From a bacterium (GTDB lineage: Bacteria; Chloroflexota; Anaerolineae; Caldilineales; Caldilineaceae), in NCBI GenBank assembly GCA_016124945.1, contig WGMT01000039.1, positions 1 through 56,762 on the forward strand: a stretch of DNA of 56,762 nt, read 5' to 3'. The notes under the pieces were generated by a model. It saw only the letters and a program-made list of their open reading frames with translations, was not told where the DNA came from and did not search any database. Both the position numbers and the translations under genes were made by a program. Of the stretch, positions 42,917 to 51,168 are shown one piece after another; the first letter of the stretch is position 1, and each line of letters starts with the position of its first letter.

Positions 42917-44548
42917 ATGCAACGTTTCAAAGCACCCTGGCTACTTTTTCTACTACTCTTGCTGACGCTTGGGGCCTGTGCAGCACCGGCTGCCCCAGCA
43001 GGAACCAGCACAACAGAAACCGAGTCTGTCGCTGCAACCGGCGCAGCGGAACCCAACGAGTTTATCGTGGCCCATCCCGGTAACATCGGCACCATGGACG
43101 CGCCCAAAGCGTGGGACTTCCCCACCGTCTGGCTGCACAACATGCTCTACGACTGCCTGATTTTCCGCACTGTGGACGGCTCCGGCTACGATGCCCGTAT
43201 TGCCGAAAGCTGGGAGGCCATCGACGACGTCACCTGGCGCTTCTACATTCGCCCTGATCTCACCTTCCACAACGGTGAGGTTTTGAACGCCGAGGCTGTC
43301 AAGTACAACCTGGATCGGGTGCGCACACGCGACGATTTCCTGGTCTTTCCCCAGTGGCAGTTCATCTCTGAAGTGACGGTCATCGACGATCTGACGGTTG
43401 AAGTGAAGTCGGGCAAGCCCGAAGCCTACTTCGAATCCAACATCAGCGGCAACGGCTGCCAGATTCTGCCGCCGGGCTACCTGGAAGAGGTGGGCGAGGA
43501 AGAGTTCAGCCGCGCGCCAGTAGGATCAGGCCCCTATCGCCTTGTCGAGTTCACGGCCAATGATCGCTACACCTTCGAGGCCTGGGACGAATACTGGGGT
43601 GGTCGCCCCGCCGTGGACCGTGTGATCTATCAGGTGCTGCCTGAACAGGGGACGCAGATCGCAGCGCTGATCTCCGGTCAGGTCGACTTCATGAGCAACG
43701 TGCCCTTTGCCGAACTGGAACGAGTGAGTTCGACTGAGGGTGTTCAAATTGTCCCTGGCCCAGCCAACATTTCGGCCAATCTGGTGTTGCGCGCCTATGA
43801 CGATCACGGCGCGATGGCCGAGACCTATCCTGGCTATATGCCATCTACCACCAACAAATTGATCCGCCAGGCCATCAGCCACGCCCTCGACCGCACCCTG
43901 CTGGCCGAAATCCAGGGATCGTCCGTCCCCGCGCTGGTGCGTATCAATGCGTCTTTCCCTGAAGCGTTCGCCGAAAAGTACGTGGGTGTCGACGTGGCCA
44001 ACGAATGGTACGATCCCGAACTGGCCAAACAGTTGATCATCGAAGCGGGCTACGATCCAGACAATGGCAACAAACCCCTTGTCTACTTTGATGCACCTGC
44101 ACTATTGCACGGCAACGAAAAGGAAGTTGCCGAAGCCATCGGCCTCATGCTCAACGATGCCGGCTTCGAGGCAACCGTCAATGTGATGGACTATGCAGCG
44201 TTGCGCGAGCAGATCGAAGGGCCGGGCAACAACCGCGAGATGTATTTCCGCTTTAACGGCGGTTTTGTGGGGCTGACGCCGCTCTTCTACAAATGCGACT
44301 GGCTCGAACCCATCTACCGCATCTGCAACGAGGAATGGACGGCCTTGGGCGATCAGATCTTCGCCACGTTAGACGGCGAGGAACGGCTGAAGCTCTGGGA
44401 ACGCTGGTGGGAAATCTACCTGGACGAGGCGTCAACCGTCACCGTCTACCAGATCAATCGCAACTACGGGGTGAGCAGCGAATTCAACTTCGTGCCCCGC
44501 GCCGACGGTTTCCTAACCTTCCGCGACAACTTGACACCGGTAGAATAG
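42917..44548 (+). CDS. ABC transporter substrate-binding lipoprotein, family 5, orphan
   Basis: A 543-residue binding protein with signal peptide MQRFKAPWLLFLLLLLTLGAC and lipobox (LGAC), lipidated Cys near residue 21. Typical features are WRFYIRPDLTFHNGEVLNAEAVKYNLDRV (two parts) near residue 110, APVGSGPYRLVEFT near residue 200 and LIRQAISHALDRTLLAEIQGS near residue 315. AAGGAG precedes the ATG at 42917. No permease or ATPase lies on either side; it is followed by three hydrolase genes. It may serve the distant Dpp or Opp permeases, or transport genes outside the window. Confidence 0.93.
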   Translation: MQRFKAPWLLFLLLLLTLGACAAPAAPAGTSTTETESVAATGAAEPNEFIVAHPGNIGTMDAPKAWDFPTVWLHNMLYDCLIFRTVDGSGYDARIAESWEAIDDVTWRFYIRPDLTFHNGEVLNAEAVKYNLDRVRTRDDFLVFPQWQFISEVTVIDDLTVEVKSGKPEAYFESNISGNGCQILPPGYLEEVGEEEFSRAPVGSGPYRLVEFTANDRYTFEAWDEYWGGRPAVDRVIYQVLPEQGTQIAALISGQVDFMSNVPFAELERVSSTEGVQIVPGPANISANLVLRAYDDHGAMAETYPGYMPSTTNKLIRQAISHALDRTLLAEIQGSSVPALVRINASFPEAFAEKYVGVDVANEWYDPELAKQLIIEAGYDPDNGNKPLVYFDAPALLHGNEKEVAEAIGLMLNDAGFEATVNVMDYAALREQIEGPGNNREMYFRFNGGFVGLTPLFYKCDWLEPIYRICNEEWTALGDQIFATLDGEERLKLWERWWEIYLDEASTVTVYQINRNYGVSSEFNFVPRADGFLTFRDNLTPVE

Positions 44549-44559
44549 CGATCACATTC

Positions 44560-44755
44560 CTAGCCACACTTCACTTTGGTTTTTCGGGCTGACTAGCGCC
44601 GGTTGAGTAGCGCAGCGTATCGAAACCAAGCGGGTTAACGAGATCTGCCCCTTTGTAGACACGCTCCTTGGTTTCGTTACCGCTCGCAGACTCGCCTACT
44701 CAACCGGCAAGGCCGCGGCGTCGCTAGTCTAGTGACAAAAGTGATGTGTGGCTAG
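44560..44755. repeat. Nested inverted repeat, MITE-like, about 196 bp
   Basis: Terminal arms CTAGCCACACTTCACTTT (44560-44577) and AAAGTGATGTGTGGCTAG (44738-44755) match at 17 of 18. Inner arms GCCGGTTGAGTAG/CTACTCAACCGGC (44598-44610/44697-44709) and CGAAACCAAG/CTTGGTTTCG (44621-44630/44667-44676) are perfect. It has no coding capacity and is not of the heptad type. No second copy was found in this window. Confidence 0.8.
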
Positions 44756-44781
44756 ATCACATCCAGGAGACAGATGCGAAC

Positions 44782-45552
44782 ATGTCATATCACCCGATCT
44801 GGGATGCACACGTCACCTTGGGTGAAGGCACGTTCAGCCGATTGGATCTTGATTCGCTGTTGGCGCAGATGGATGCAGCGGGTGTCCATCTTGCGCTGGC
44901 AGCCCCCGGCGACCGCTGGATGGCAGTGGACAATCGCGAGGGCAACGACGCCGTCCTCGCTTGGGTTCAGCGTCACCCAGATCGGCTGTGTGGCTATGCC
45001 ACGGTGAACCCGTGGTATGACCGCCGGGCCATAGACGAACTAACCCGTGCCCTGGCGGCTGGGCTGGAGGCTGTCAAGCTCCACCCGGCCCGCCAGGGCT
45101 TTTGTCTGCTGGACGAGGTGGCCAAACCCATCTGGGACTTCGTGGCGGAGAGGCATCTACCCGTCTACGTGACGACGGGATCGGCGATGTCTACGCCGCT
45201 ACAATTGGCCGAACTGGCGCGCCGCTATCCCGAAGTCCCTTGGATTATGGGGCGATCCGGGCGCACCGATTACGGCTGGCTCGATTTTTCGCGGGCAACG
45301 CGTCAGGCGACGAACATATACGTTGAGACAGCGCACAATTCACCCGGTGGGATTGCGCGTATGGCCGAGAAACTGGGCGCAGAGCGGATCCTCTTTGCCA
45401 GTGACCTGCCCACCACCGTCCTGCGCATGGAGTTGAGCAAGTTAGACGACATCGACCAACCGGCTCGGTCGTTGATCCTGGGCGGGAATCTGGCCCGACT
45501 CCTGGGAAAGGCCGTTGCCACCGAAGAGACCCAATCGAGGACAGGCAACTGA
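44782..45552 (+). CDS. Amidohydrolase-2-like paralogue lacking metal ligands (possible pseudoenzyme)
   Basis: A 256-residue TIM-barrel protein clearly related to the next gene: VNPWYD/VDPYDS, EAVKLHPARQGF/RGLKLHPPLQGF and STPLQLAELARRYP/SSPLQIASLLDDHP. Here the His-X-His at the end of strand 1 is His10-X-Thr12 (DAHVTL). The strand-5 His of the neighbour (His130, FHDGT) is Thr (VTTGS), and the His158 of GHGG is Arg158 (MGRSGR). The final Asp remains (FASDLP). It therefore probably cannot hold the usual metals and may be a regulatory or structural partner of its paralogue. The ATG at 44782 has GGAG 12 bases upstream. Its TGA shares a base with the next ATG. Confidence 0.85.
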   Translation: MSYHPIWDAHVTLGEGTFSRLDLDSLLAQMDAAGVHLALAAPGDRWMAVDNREGNDAVLAWVQRHPDRLCGYATVNPWYDRRAIDELTRALAAGLEAVKLHPARQGFCLLDEVAKPIWDFVAERHLPVYVTTGSAMSTPLQLAELARRYPEVPWIMGRSGRTDYGWLDFSRATRQATNIYVETAHNSPGGIARMAEKLGAERILFASDLPTTVLRMELSKLDDIDQPARSLILGGNLARLLGKAVATEETQSRTGN

Positions 45553-46346
45553 TGCAAGCAGCCTTCGACGTACACACCCACCTGCCCGGTCACCGCTTTG
45601 GATCGACGCCCTGGCCTACGGACGAGTTCCTGTCTATGCTCGATGGGGCAGGCATTGCCCAAGCCGTGGTGATGACCGTTGACGGGATTTTCGGCGACTA
45701 CGTCACCGCCAACGACCGGCTTGTGGCGCAGACACGGCAAGCGCCCGACCGTCTCATCCCCTTCTGCACAGTCGATCCCTACGACAGCGGCGCGGTGGCC
45801 GAATTGCGCCGAGCCGTTGAGGTGCTGGGCTGCCGTGGACTCAAACTGCATCCACCCTTGCAGGGTTTCTCGCCCTTACTCGACGAGATGCAACCGATTG
45901 CCGCCGAAGCGGCGCTGCTGGGCATCCCGATCCTCTTTCACGACGGCACCCCACCCTATTCCTCGCCCTTACAGATTGCTTCGCTGCTCGACGATCACCC
46001 CGATCTCACCGTCATCTTAGGACATGGCGGGCGTTGGGATCTGTGGACGGAGGCCGTTGCTGCGGTGCAGCGCTATGAAAATTGCTACCTCTGTCTCTGT
46101 GGTGTGGAACCGCCCGCACTCTACGCCCACATGATCCGCTTGCTCGGCCATCCTTACCGGCAGCGGGTGATGGTAGGCACCGATGTGGGTTGGGTCCGCG
46201 ACGAGTTCCTCGCCGGACAGCGAATGGCGACCTTTCGTGCGTTGCTCGCAGAGTTCTCGCCCGATGATCAGGCCGCCATCCTCTACGGGAATGCCGCCCG
46301 CCTCTTCAACAGTTTTCTCAATTTTCGCAAAGGAGCGACGTTATGA
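45552..46346 (+). CDS. Amidohydrolase-2 family metal-dependent hydrolase
   Basis: A 264-residue barrel with an intact metal site: FDVHTH (His8, His10), KLHP near residue 99, FHDGT (His130), LGHGG (His158) and GTDVGW with the catalytic Asp near residue 217. Family members hydrolyse lactones or decarboxylate small aromatic or aliphatic acids. It starts in the TGATG overlap with its degenerate paralogue and ends in a four-base ATGA overlap with the phosphotriesterase-like gene. All three are therefore translated together in equal amounts. The reaction cannot be read, but a lactone or ester of an imported compound is plausible. Confidence 0.9.
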   Translation: MQAAFDVHTHLPGHRFGSTPWPTDEFLSMLDGAGIAQAVVMTVDGIFGDYVTANDRLVAQTRQAPDRLIPFCTVDPYDSGAVAELRRAVEVLGCRGLKLHPPLQGFSPLLDEMQPIAAEAALLGIPILFHDGTPPYSSPLQIASLLDDHPDLTVILGHGGRWDLWTEAVAAVQRYENCYLCLCGVEPPALYAHMIRLLGHPYRQRVMVGTDVGWVRDEFLAGQRMATFRALLAEFSPDDQAAILYGNAARLFNSFLNFRKGATL

Positions 46347-47272
46347 CCACTGAAGTGATGACTGTCACCGGGCCGGTGCCGGTTGACCAAATTGGCGTGA
46401 CGATTATGCATGAACATCTCTTCATCAACCTGCATCGGGTCTCCATGAACGATGACAGCATCCTGCGCGATCCGGTGCTGGCGATTTTGGAGGCCGGTCA
46501 TTTTCGCGAGGCCGGCGGCAGGACGATTGTCGATGTCACCAGTGGCGGCATGGATCGCAAACCGGCGGAATTGCGGCGGGTGGCGCAGGAGGCCGGCGTC
46601 AATGTGATCATGGGCTGTGGTTGGTACAAAGAGCGCTACTTTTCGCCCGAAGTCTACGAAAAGAGCACCAACCAACTGGCCGCCGACATGATCCACGACA
46701 TTGAAGTCGGTGCCGACGGCACCGACGTGCGAGCGGGCATTATCGGTGAAGTGGGGTCTCTGGGATCCTACATCCAACCGTCGGAAGAGCGGGTATTGCG
46801 GGCGGCGGCGCGTGCCCACAAACGCACCGGCCTCACCGTCACCACCCATGCGGTCGGCTCGACCATCGGCCTCGACCAATTAGACATCCTCGAAGAAGAA
46901 GGCGTCGATCTGCGCCGTGTCATCATCGGCCATTGCGACTCGTACCCCTACCCCGACTACCACGAAGCCATCGCCAAACGGGGCGCCTACGTAGAGTTCG
47001 ACCGCATCCAGGGGAAAGTAAAATTTGAGACGGTACGTCGCGCCGGCCTCATCAAAGAGCTGGCCGACCGCGGCCATCTGCGCAAAATCCTCCTCTCGCA
47101 AGACATCTGCGAGAAATCGTCGCTCAAAGCCTACGGCGGGCAGGGCTACAGCTTTGTGCTCACAGGCTTTGTCCCATTTCTCTTGGATGCCGGCCTGAGC
47201 CAGGAAGAGATCCAGATTCTGTTGGTGGAGAACCCGCGTGCGGCGTTGACAGGGAAAGCGTTGGAGCGTTGA
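46343..47272 (+). CDS. Phosphotriesterase-homology (PHP-type) metal-dependent hydrolase
   Basis: A 309-residue enzyme of the phosphotriesterase group. Metal ligands are His23 and His25 (MHEH), His169 (TTHA), His197 (IGHCD) and Asp254 (LSQDI). The bridging position, a carboxylated Lys in true phosphotriesterases, is Glu136 (IIGEVGS) as in the E. coli PHP protein. PTE-like lactonases have Lys, so this belongs with the PHP branch, whose natural substrates are unclear. It overlaps the preceding hydrolase gene by ATGA. Its last residues (GKALER) and the TGA stop are encoded by the first units of the 8-bp repeat array that follows. Confidence 0.92.
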   Translation: MTTEVMTVTGPVPVDQIGVTIMHEHLFINLHRVSMNDDSILRDPVLAILEAGHFREAGGRTIVDVTSGGMDRKPAELRRVAQEAGVNVIMGCGWYKERYFSPEVYEKSTNQLAADMIHDIEVGADGTDVRAGIIGEVGSLGSYIQPSEERVLRAAARAHKRTGLTVTTHAVGSTIGLDQLDILEEEGVDLRRVIIGHCDSYPYPDYHEAIAKRGAYVEFDRIQGKVKFETVRRAGLIKELADRGHLRKILLSQDICEKSSLKAYGGQGYSFVLTGFVPFLLDAGLSQEEIQILLVENPRAALTGKALER

Positions 47273-47792
47273 AGCGTTGAAGCGGGAAAGCGTTGAAGCG
47301 GGAAAGCGTTGGAGCGGGAAAGCGTTGGAGCGTTGGAACGTTGAAGCGGGAAAGCGTTGAAGCGTTGGAACGTTGAAGCGGGAAAGCGTTGAAGCGGGAA
47401 AGCGTTGAAGCGTTGAAGCGGGAAAGCGCTCCAACGTTCCACCGCTTCAACGTTCCAACGCTCCAACGCTCCAACGCTCCAACGTTCCAACGCTCCAACG
47501 CTCCAACGTTCCAACGCTCCAACGCTCCAACGCTCCAACGTTCCAACGTTCCACCGCTCCAACGCTCCAACGCTTCAACGTTCCAACGCTCCAACGTTCC
47601 ACCGCTCCAACGCTCCAACGTTCCAACGCTCCAACGCTCCAACGCTCCAACGCTCCAACGCTCCAACGTTCCAACGCTCCAACGTTCCAACGCTCCAACG
47701 CTCCAACGCTCCAACGCTCCAACGCTCCAACGCTCCAACGTTCCAACGCTCCAACGTTCCAACGCTCCAACGTTCCAACGCTCCAACGCTCA
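47252..47792. repeat. Giant inverted array of 8-bp words, about 540 bp
   Basis: The left block (47252-47428, about 22 units) is a tandem run of GCGTTGGA, GCGTTGAA and GCGGGAAA words. At 47428 it switches orientation to about 45 units of CTCCAACG, TTCCAACG, CTTCAACG and TTCCACCG. The two blocks are roughly complementary, though GCGGGAAA has no partner in the right block. Units stay exactly eight bases long throughout. The left block includes the end of the phosphotriesterase-like gene; the right ends about 28 bases before the NicX-like start. Confidence 0.95.
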
Positions 47793-47819
47793 TAATCCCC
47801 CCATTGAAGGAGATCTCGC

Positions 47820-48866
47820 ATGGCCTACGGACGCTTAACCAAGGATCCAATTGCAGCGGCGGAATTGGTGCCGCTGTTCAAACATCAGTTGTCCTATTCC
47901 GCGCTAAAAAAAGACGAACTCTGTGTCATCGTCACCGATACGGCCTTCAATCCGGTCTATGCGGCGGCGTGCTTGGGCGCGGCGCTGGATTTGGGGGCGG
48001 AAGCCTATGTGGTCACCTTGCCACACAGCCGTCCGCTGCCGTCGAAGTCGTTGGGCGAGGCATGGGAACGCGCCGATCTGCTCGTCTACTCGACGACGCA
48101 CATCCTCCACTACAGCGAAGCCCTGGGCCGAGGACTGGCGCGTGGCCTGCGGGCGCTGATGGTGGTGCAACCGCTCCACGTGATGCAGCGGCTCAACGCC
48201 GATCCCGATGTAATCCGGCGCAGCCGTGCCGCCGCGCAACGGGTCGATCAGGCCGACGAAATCCGCATCACCTCGCCTGCAGGCACCGATCTGGTGATGC
48301 GCAAGGGCGACCGTCCTGGGTTTGCCAACTGTGGTGTAGCCGACACGCCGGGCAAGGTGGATTTCTGGGGCGGTGCCATGGTGGAGACAGCCCAACTGGA
48401 GGGGACAGTGGAAGGAACGCTGGTGATGAACACCGGCGACATCATCTTTCACCTGGGGCGATTTGTCGATGATCCGGTGACGATCACCTTCGAGAAGGGG
48501 CGGGCGGTGGACATTGCGGGGAAGCTTGATGCCTTCCTACTGCGTAACTTCTTGCACAGTTTCAACGATCCCAACGCGCTGCTGGCGGGGCATACGTCCT
48601 TTGGCACAGATCGGCGTGCCCAGTGGTTCGGGCAGGCCGTCCAATTCCCCGAGACGGGCGCGGGTGGCGCAGACAGTGAAGCCTACTACGGCAACGTTCA
48701 GATCGAGATCGGCAGCAACTGTGATCACAATTTTCGAGGGGCCAACCGCAGCAAAGCTCATTTGGGACTGTGCATGTTGGAGCACAGCCTCTACCTCGAC
48801 GGCGTCCAACTGATTGAGCGCGGCGAATTTGTAGACGAAGAACTGCGGGTGGCCCCCATTACCTAA
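47820..48866 (+). CDS. NicX/M29 aminopeptidase-like metalloprotein
   Basis: A 348-residue protein of the superfamily that includes thermophilic M29 aminopeptidases and 2,5-dihydroxypyridine 5,6-dioxygenase (NicX). It starts with LVPLFKHQLSYSALKKDELCVIVTDTAF-type strands near residue 18, has TDLVMRKGDRPGFANCG near residue 160, and carries the late metal-site residues GHTSFGTDRRA and GSNCDHNFRG with His and Asp ligands. Overall it looks closer to NicX than to M29, which would mean ring opening of a hydroxylated N-heterocycle, but the assignment is by eye. A strong GAAGGAG precedes the ATG. It follows the hydrolase trio across the 8-bp array and overlaps the DinB gene by four bases at its end. 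Confidence 0.8.
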   Translation: MAYGRLTKDPIAAAELVPLFKHQLSYSALKKDELCVIVTDTAFNPVYAAACLGAALDLGAEAYVVTLPHSRPLPSKSLGEAWERADLLVYSTTHILHYSEALGRGLARGLRALMVVQPLHVMQRLNADPDVIRRSRAAAQRVDQADEIRITSPAGTDLVMRKGDRPGFANCGVADTPGKVDFWGGAMVETAQLEGTVEGTLVMNTGDIIFHLGRFVDDPVTITFEKGRAVDIAGKLDAFLLRNFLHSFNDPNALLAGHTSFGTDRRAQWFGQAVQFPETGAGGADSEAYYGNVQIEIGSNCDHNFRGANRSKAHLGLCMLEHSLYLDGVQLIERGEFVDEELRVAPIT

Positions 48867-49336
48867 TGCCTTGCCAGCCCCAACTCGCGCAGCGGCTCCA
48901 ACTGACCGGCGTGGTAGGTTTCGTGGAAGACGAGGTAGAAGGCGAGGCGATCTTCGACGGTTTGGCCCCTTTCCTGATCATAAATTTCGCTGAGACGTTC
49001 GGCGGGCATAGCTTCCAGGGCGGCGATCACCTGCGCAGACGCTCCGTCCAAGCGTTCGAGCAACGTCTCCAGGGGGATGGCCTGGCTGTTGTCGGTGAGG
49101 GGCGGTGAGCCGGCCCCGTAGATGGCAAATTCGTCGGGATCGGCATTGCTCACGCCGTCGATAAAGCCCAGACAGCGCATGCGGTAGACGAGAATATGCC
49201 CCAGGTTCCAATTCATGTTGTTGCCGGGGAAGGGCAGTTGTGCCATGCTGTCTTCGTGGTTGAGATCGGCGGTTTGCCGTTTGATCACGTTGTCGATACG
49301 CTTGACGCTGTCGATGAACAGTTTGATGCTGGACAT
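48863..49336 (-). CDS. DinB-family (four-helix) protein
   Basis: A 157-residue four-helix protein of the DinB/YfiT type. Visible metal-site motifs are NMNWNLGHILVYRMR near residue 40 and YLVFHETYHAGQLEPLREL near residue 135, giving three His. The family includes thiol-dependent transferases and stress proteins; the precise reaction is unknown. CAGGAG stands before the ATG. The gene is convergent with the NicX-like gene and the two stops overlap (48863-48866). No operon partner follows. Confidence 0.9.
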   Translation of the reverse strand: MSSIKLFIDSVKRIDNVIKRQTADLNHEDSMAQLPFPGNNMNWNLGHILVYRMRCLGFIDGVSNADPDEFAIYGAGSPPLTDNSQAIPLETLLERLDGASAQVIAALEAMPAERLSEIYDQERGQTVEDRLAFYLVFHETYHAGQLEPLRELGLARH

Positions 49337-49465
49337 GATGGGTTCTCCTGGTGGTTGAATGGAAGATGACAGTTAGATCCTAACCAGGAGCGTTGCCTAT
49401 GTCCAATCAGGAGGGGAGTGAGGATTCGTACATGGACAAAATCTGCGGCTGCGATTTGGCGATAT

Positions 49466-49531
49466 GCGGAGGGAGCACGCCCACGTGCGGGTCAACACGG
49501 TAAAGGACGCACGTGGGCGTGCTCCCTCCGC
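49466..49531. repeat. Perfect 24-bp-stem hairpin
   Basis: GCGGAGGGAGCACGCCCACG plus TGCG at 49466-49489 pairs exactly with 49508-49531, leaving an 18-base loop. It lies between the DinB start and the end of the small unknown gene. No T-run follows on either strand, so it is more like a mobile palindrome than a terminator. Confidence 0.85.
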
Positions 49532-49564
49532 GTTATTTCATGGACTTATCTCAGCCGTCGCAGA

Positions 49565-50008
49565 CTAGTCCCACTTGTCGATGAGCATCTCATCGCTGGT
49601 ACGTTGAGAATGTTTCAAAATGCGCAAGATTTCTTGATCTGAGGGGACGCCGTCGTGGTTTTCCCACCATCGGTAATACCAACGCAAGGTGTTGGCAAAG
49701 CCAATCATCATCTCGTCGTGGGTGAGGGGTGGGATGCGTTTTTCAATCTGGGCCATTGCTTGTTCACGATCAGCCGGGGTAAGTTCCTCAATGCTGGCAA
49801 GGATAGACTGGGTACGCAGCAGAAACAGGCCACGTTCGATGGCTGGAAACTCCTGATCGATCTGACGCACGTTGCCTAGATACGAAACCGTTCTCTGGCG
49901 AGGCTCGCCTTGCTCGTCGCGATAGCTCTCAACGAGGTAGGCATCGTGAAAGGTGACATTCACAATCTCGGCGTTTTTGTGTCCTCTGACAATCCAGCGT
50001 ACAAACAC
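49565..50008 (-). CDS. Small unknown protein, 147 residues
   Basis: No family is firmly recognised. The N-terminus from a GTG at 50008 reads VFVRWIVRGHKNAEIVNVTF, then AYLVESYRDEQGEPRQRTVSYLGNVRQ. This resembles the N-terminal strand pattern of some IS1634-type transposases (ESYRDEKG, QR, YLG), but the catalytic DDE domain is absent and the protein continues with a helical segment (LTPADREQAMAQIEKRI, LRWYYRWWENHDG) to residue 147. AAAGG precedes the GTG; longer in-frame starts lack a ribosome site. It may be a conserved stand-alone protein of this phylum that shares an ancient domain with transposases. The neighbouring E1-alpha gene is unrelated. Confidence 0.65.
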   Translation of the reverse strand: MFVRWIVRGHKNAEIVNVTFHDAYLVESYRDEQGEPRQRTVSYLGNVRQIDQEFPAIERGLFLLRTQSILASIEELTPADREQAMAQIEKRIPPLTHDEMMIGFANTLRWYYRWWENHDGVPSDQEILRILKHSQRTSDEMLIDKWD

Positions 50009-50136
50009 ACAATGGCCTTTATCTAGATAACTGCTTAGGAGGATAAACCTTGGGCACAGTCTACAAGGAGGTGTCATCATGCACCCTATCCACATGGGCA
50101 GTTCCTGGTGGGCACAAAGTAACGACAAACAACTCA

Positions 50137-51117
50137 CTATGCCGCATAAACCCCATCGAAAACACTCTCCGCCTTGGGCAACGGGCTTGCCTCGGCAAAT
50201 TCAATTGCGTCTTCAATTTCGACGGCGGCGCGGTTGCGGATCTCGTCGAGTTCGTCTTTGTCGGTGACGCCGCTTTCAAGCAGCGTTGCTTCGAACAGTG
50301 TAATCGGATCACGCTTCTCCCACTCGGCCAGCAACTCGGCGGGGACGTACTCTGCGCCGTCGTGGATGGCGTGGCCCAACATGCGCATGGTCTTTGCTTC
50401 GATCAGGGTGGGTCCACCGCCGTTACGAGCGCGTTCGACAGCCTCTTTGACCACAGCGTAGACGCATTCGACGTCGTTGCCGTCGACAATAACGCCAGGC
50501 ATACCGTAGCCGGCGGCACGGTCGGCGAAGTGTTCGATGGGGATCTGGTGTGTCACCGGTGTGGAGTAGGCGTACTGGTTGTTTTCGATGATGGTAACGA
50601 GCGGCGCCTGATACAGACCGGCCAGGTTAAGCGATTCGTGCCAGACGCCGGTACTGCTAGAGCCGTCACCGACGAAGGTGAGGGCGACGCGTGGCTCTTT
50701 GCGCAATTTAAAACTCATGGCGACGCCCACTGAAACAGGCAACGAAAGCGGCAGGTGGCTGATGAAACCGATGATGCCGTGCTCAAGATCACCCATGCCG
50801 TGTAGATTGGCGTCTCGACCACGGCTGACGCCGGTCTCCTTGCCCAGGAGTTGGGCGAAAATGCGCCGTGGGGCGAGCCCACGTTGCAGGTAGCAGCCCA
50901 GATCACGGTGCATGGGAGCCACGATGTCGTCGGGGCCGAGTGCGTAGCCGGCGGCTACGCTGATCGCCTCATGACCACGCTGGCTGTAGGTGCCGCCCAC
51001 ACCTTTTCCCTGCTTCCAATGGGCCAACATCCGCTCGTCGAAGGTGCGCGTGAGGACCATCCAATAGTAGAGTTCTAACCGTTGCTGATCGGAGAGAGAG
51101 AGAGAGTTATTGGTCAT
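50137..51117 (-). CDS. Thiamine-dependent dehydrogenase E1 component, alpha subunit
   Basis: A 326-residue E1-alpha of the pyruvate/branched-chain/acetoin dehydrogenase family. It has YYWMVLTRTFDERML at the N-terminus, GYALGPDDIVAPMHRDLG near residue 60, and the thiamine diphosphate motif GDGSSSTGVWHESLNLAGLYQAPLVTIIENN (two parts) near residues 160-190, with the phosphorylation-loop-like region GGPTLIEAKTMRMLGHAIHD near residue 240. It decarboxylates a 2-oxo acid together with a beta subunit. No beta, E2 or E3 gene adjoins it, which is unusual. The ATG at 51117 starts the conserved region; the frame before it is repeat-derived (IGDRGLGIRDWELGN). Confidence 0.9.
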   Translation of the reverse strand: MTNNSLSLSDQQRLELYYWMVLTRTFDERMLAHWKQGKGVGGTYSQRGHEAISVAAGYALGPDDIVAPMHRDLGCYLQRGLAPRRIFAQLLGKETGVSRGRDANLHGMGDLEHGIIGFISHLPLSLPVSVGVAMSFKLRKEPRVALTFVGDGSSSTGVWHESLNLAGLYQAPLVTIIENNQYAYSTPVTHQIPIEHFADRAAGYGMPGVIVDGNDVECVYAVVKEAVERARNGGGPTLIEAKTMRMLGHAIHDGAEYVPAELLAEWEKRDPITLFEATLLESGVTDKDELDEIRNRAAVEIEDAIEFAEASPLPKAESVFDGVYAA

Positions 51118-51168
51118 TGCTGTTCCCCAGAAGAAGGCAAAAGTCAAAAGGCAAAAGTGGTTGCCGAG

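Noticed and set aside
44560..44755. Possible tRNA or attachment site in the nested inverted repeat
   Set aside because: The arms do not match a cloverleaf (no TTCGA arm at the right place) and no integrase is nearby; better explained as a MITE.
47252..47792. Possible CRISPR array
   Set aside because: Units are contiguous 8-mers without unique spacers and no cas gene is in the window.
47389..47838. Long open frames on both strands inside the 8-bp array, encoding repeats such as NAPTLQRS and VGALERWS
   Set aside because: They arise because 8-bp units repeat every 24 bases without stops in any frame; there is no ribosome site or known protein, so they are repeat artefacts.
49565..50137. An insertion sequence transposase
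   Set aside because: Too short, no DDE residues and no terminal inverted repeats flank it.
50079..50267. Small plus-strand frame with a perfect AAGGAGGT ribosome site before ATG
   Set aside because: It runs antisense through the end of the E1-alpha gene and its product (arginine-rich, no domain) has the composition of a shadow frame.
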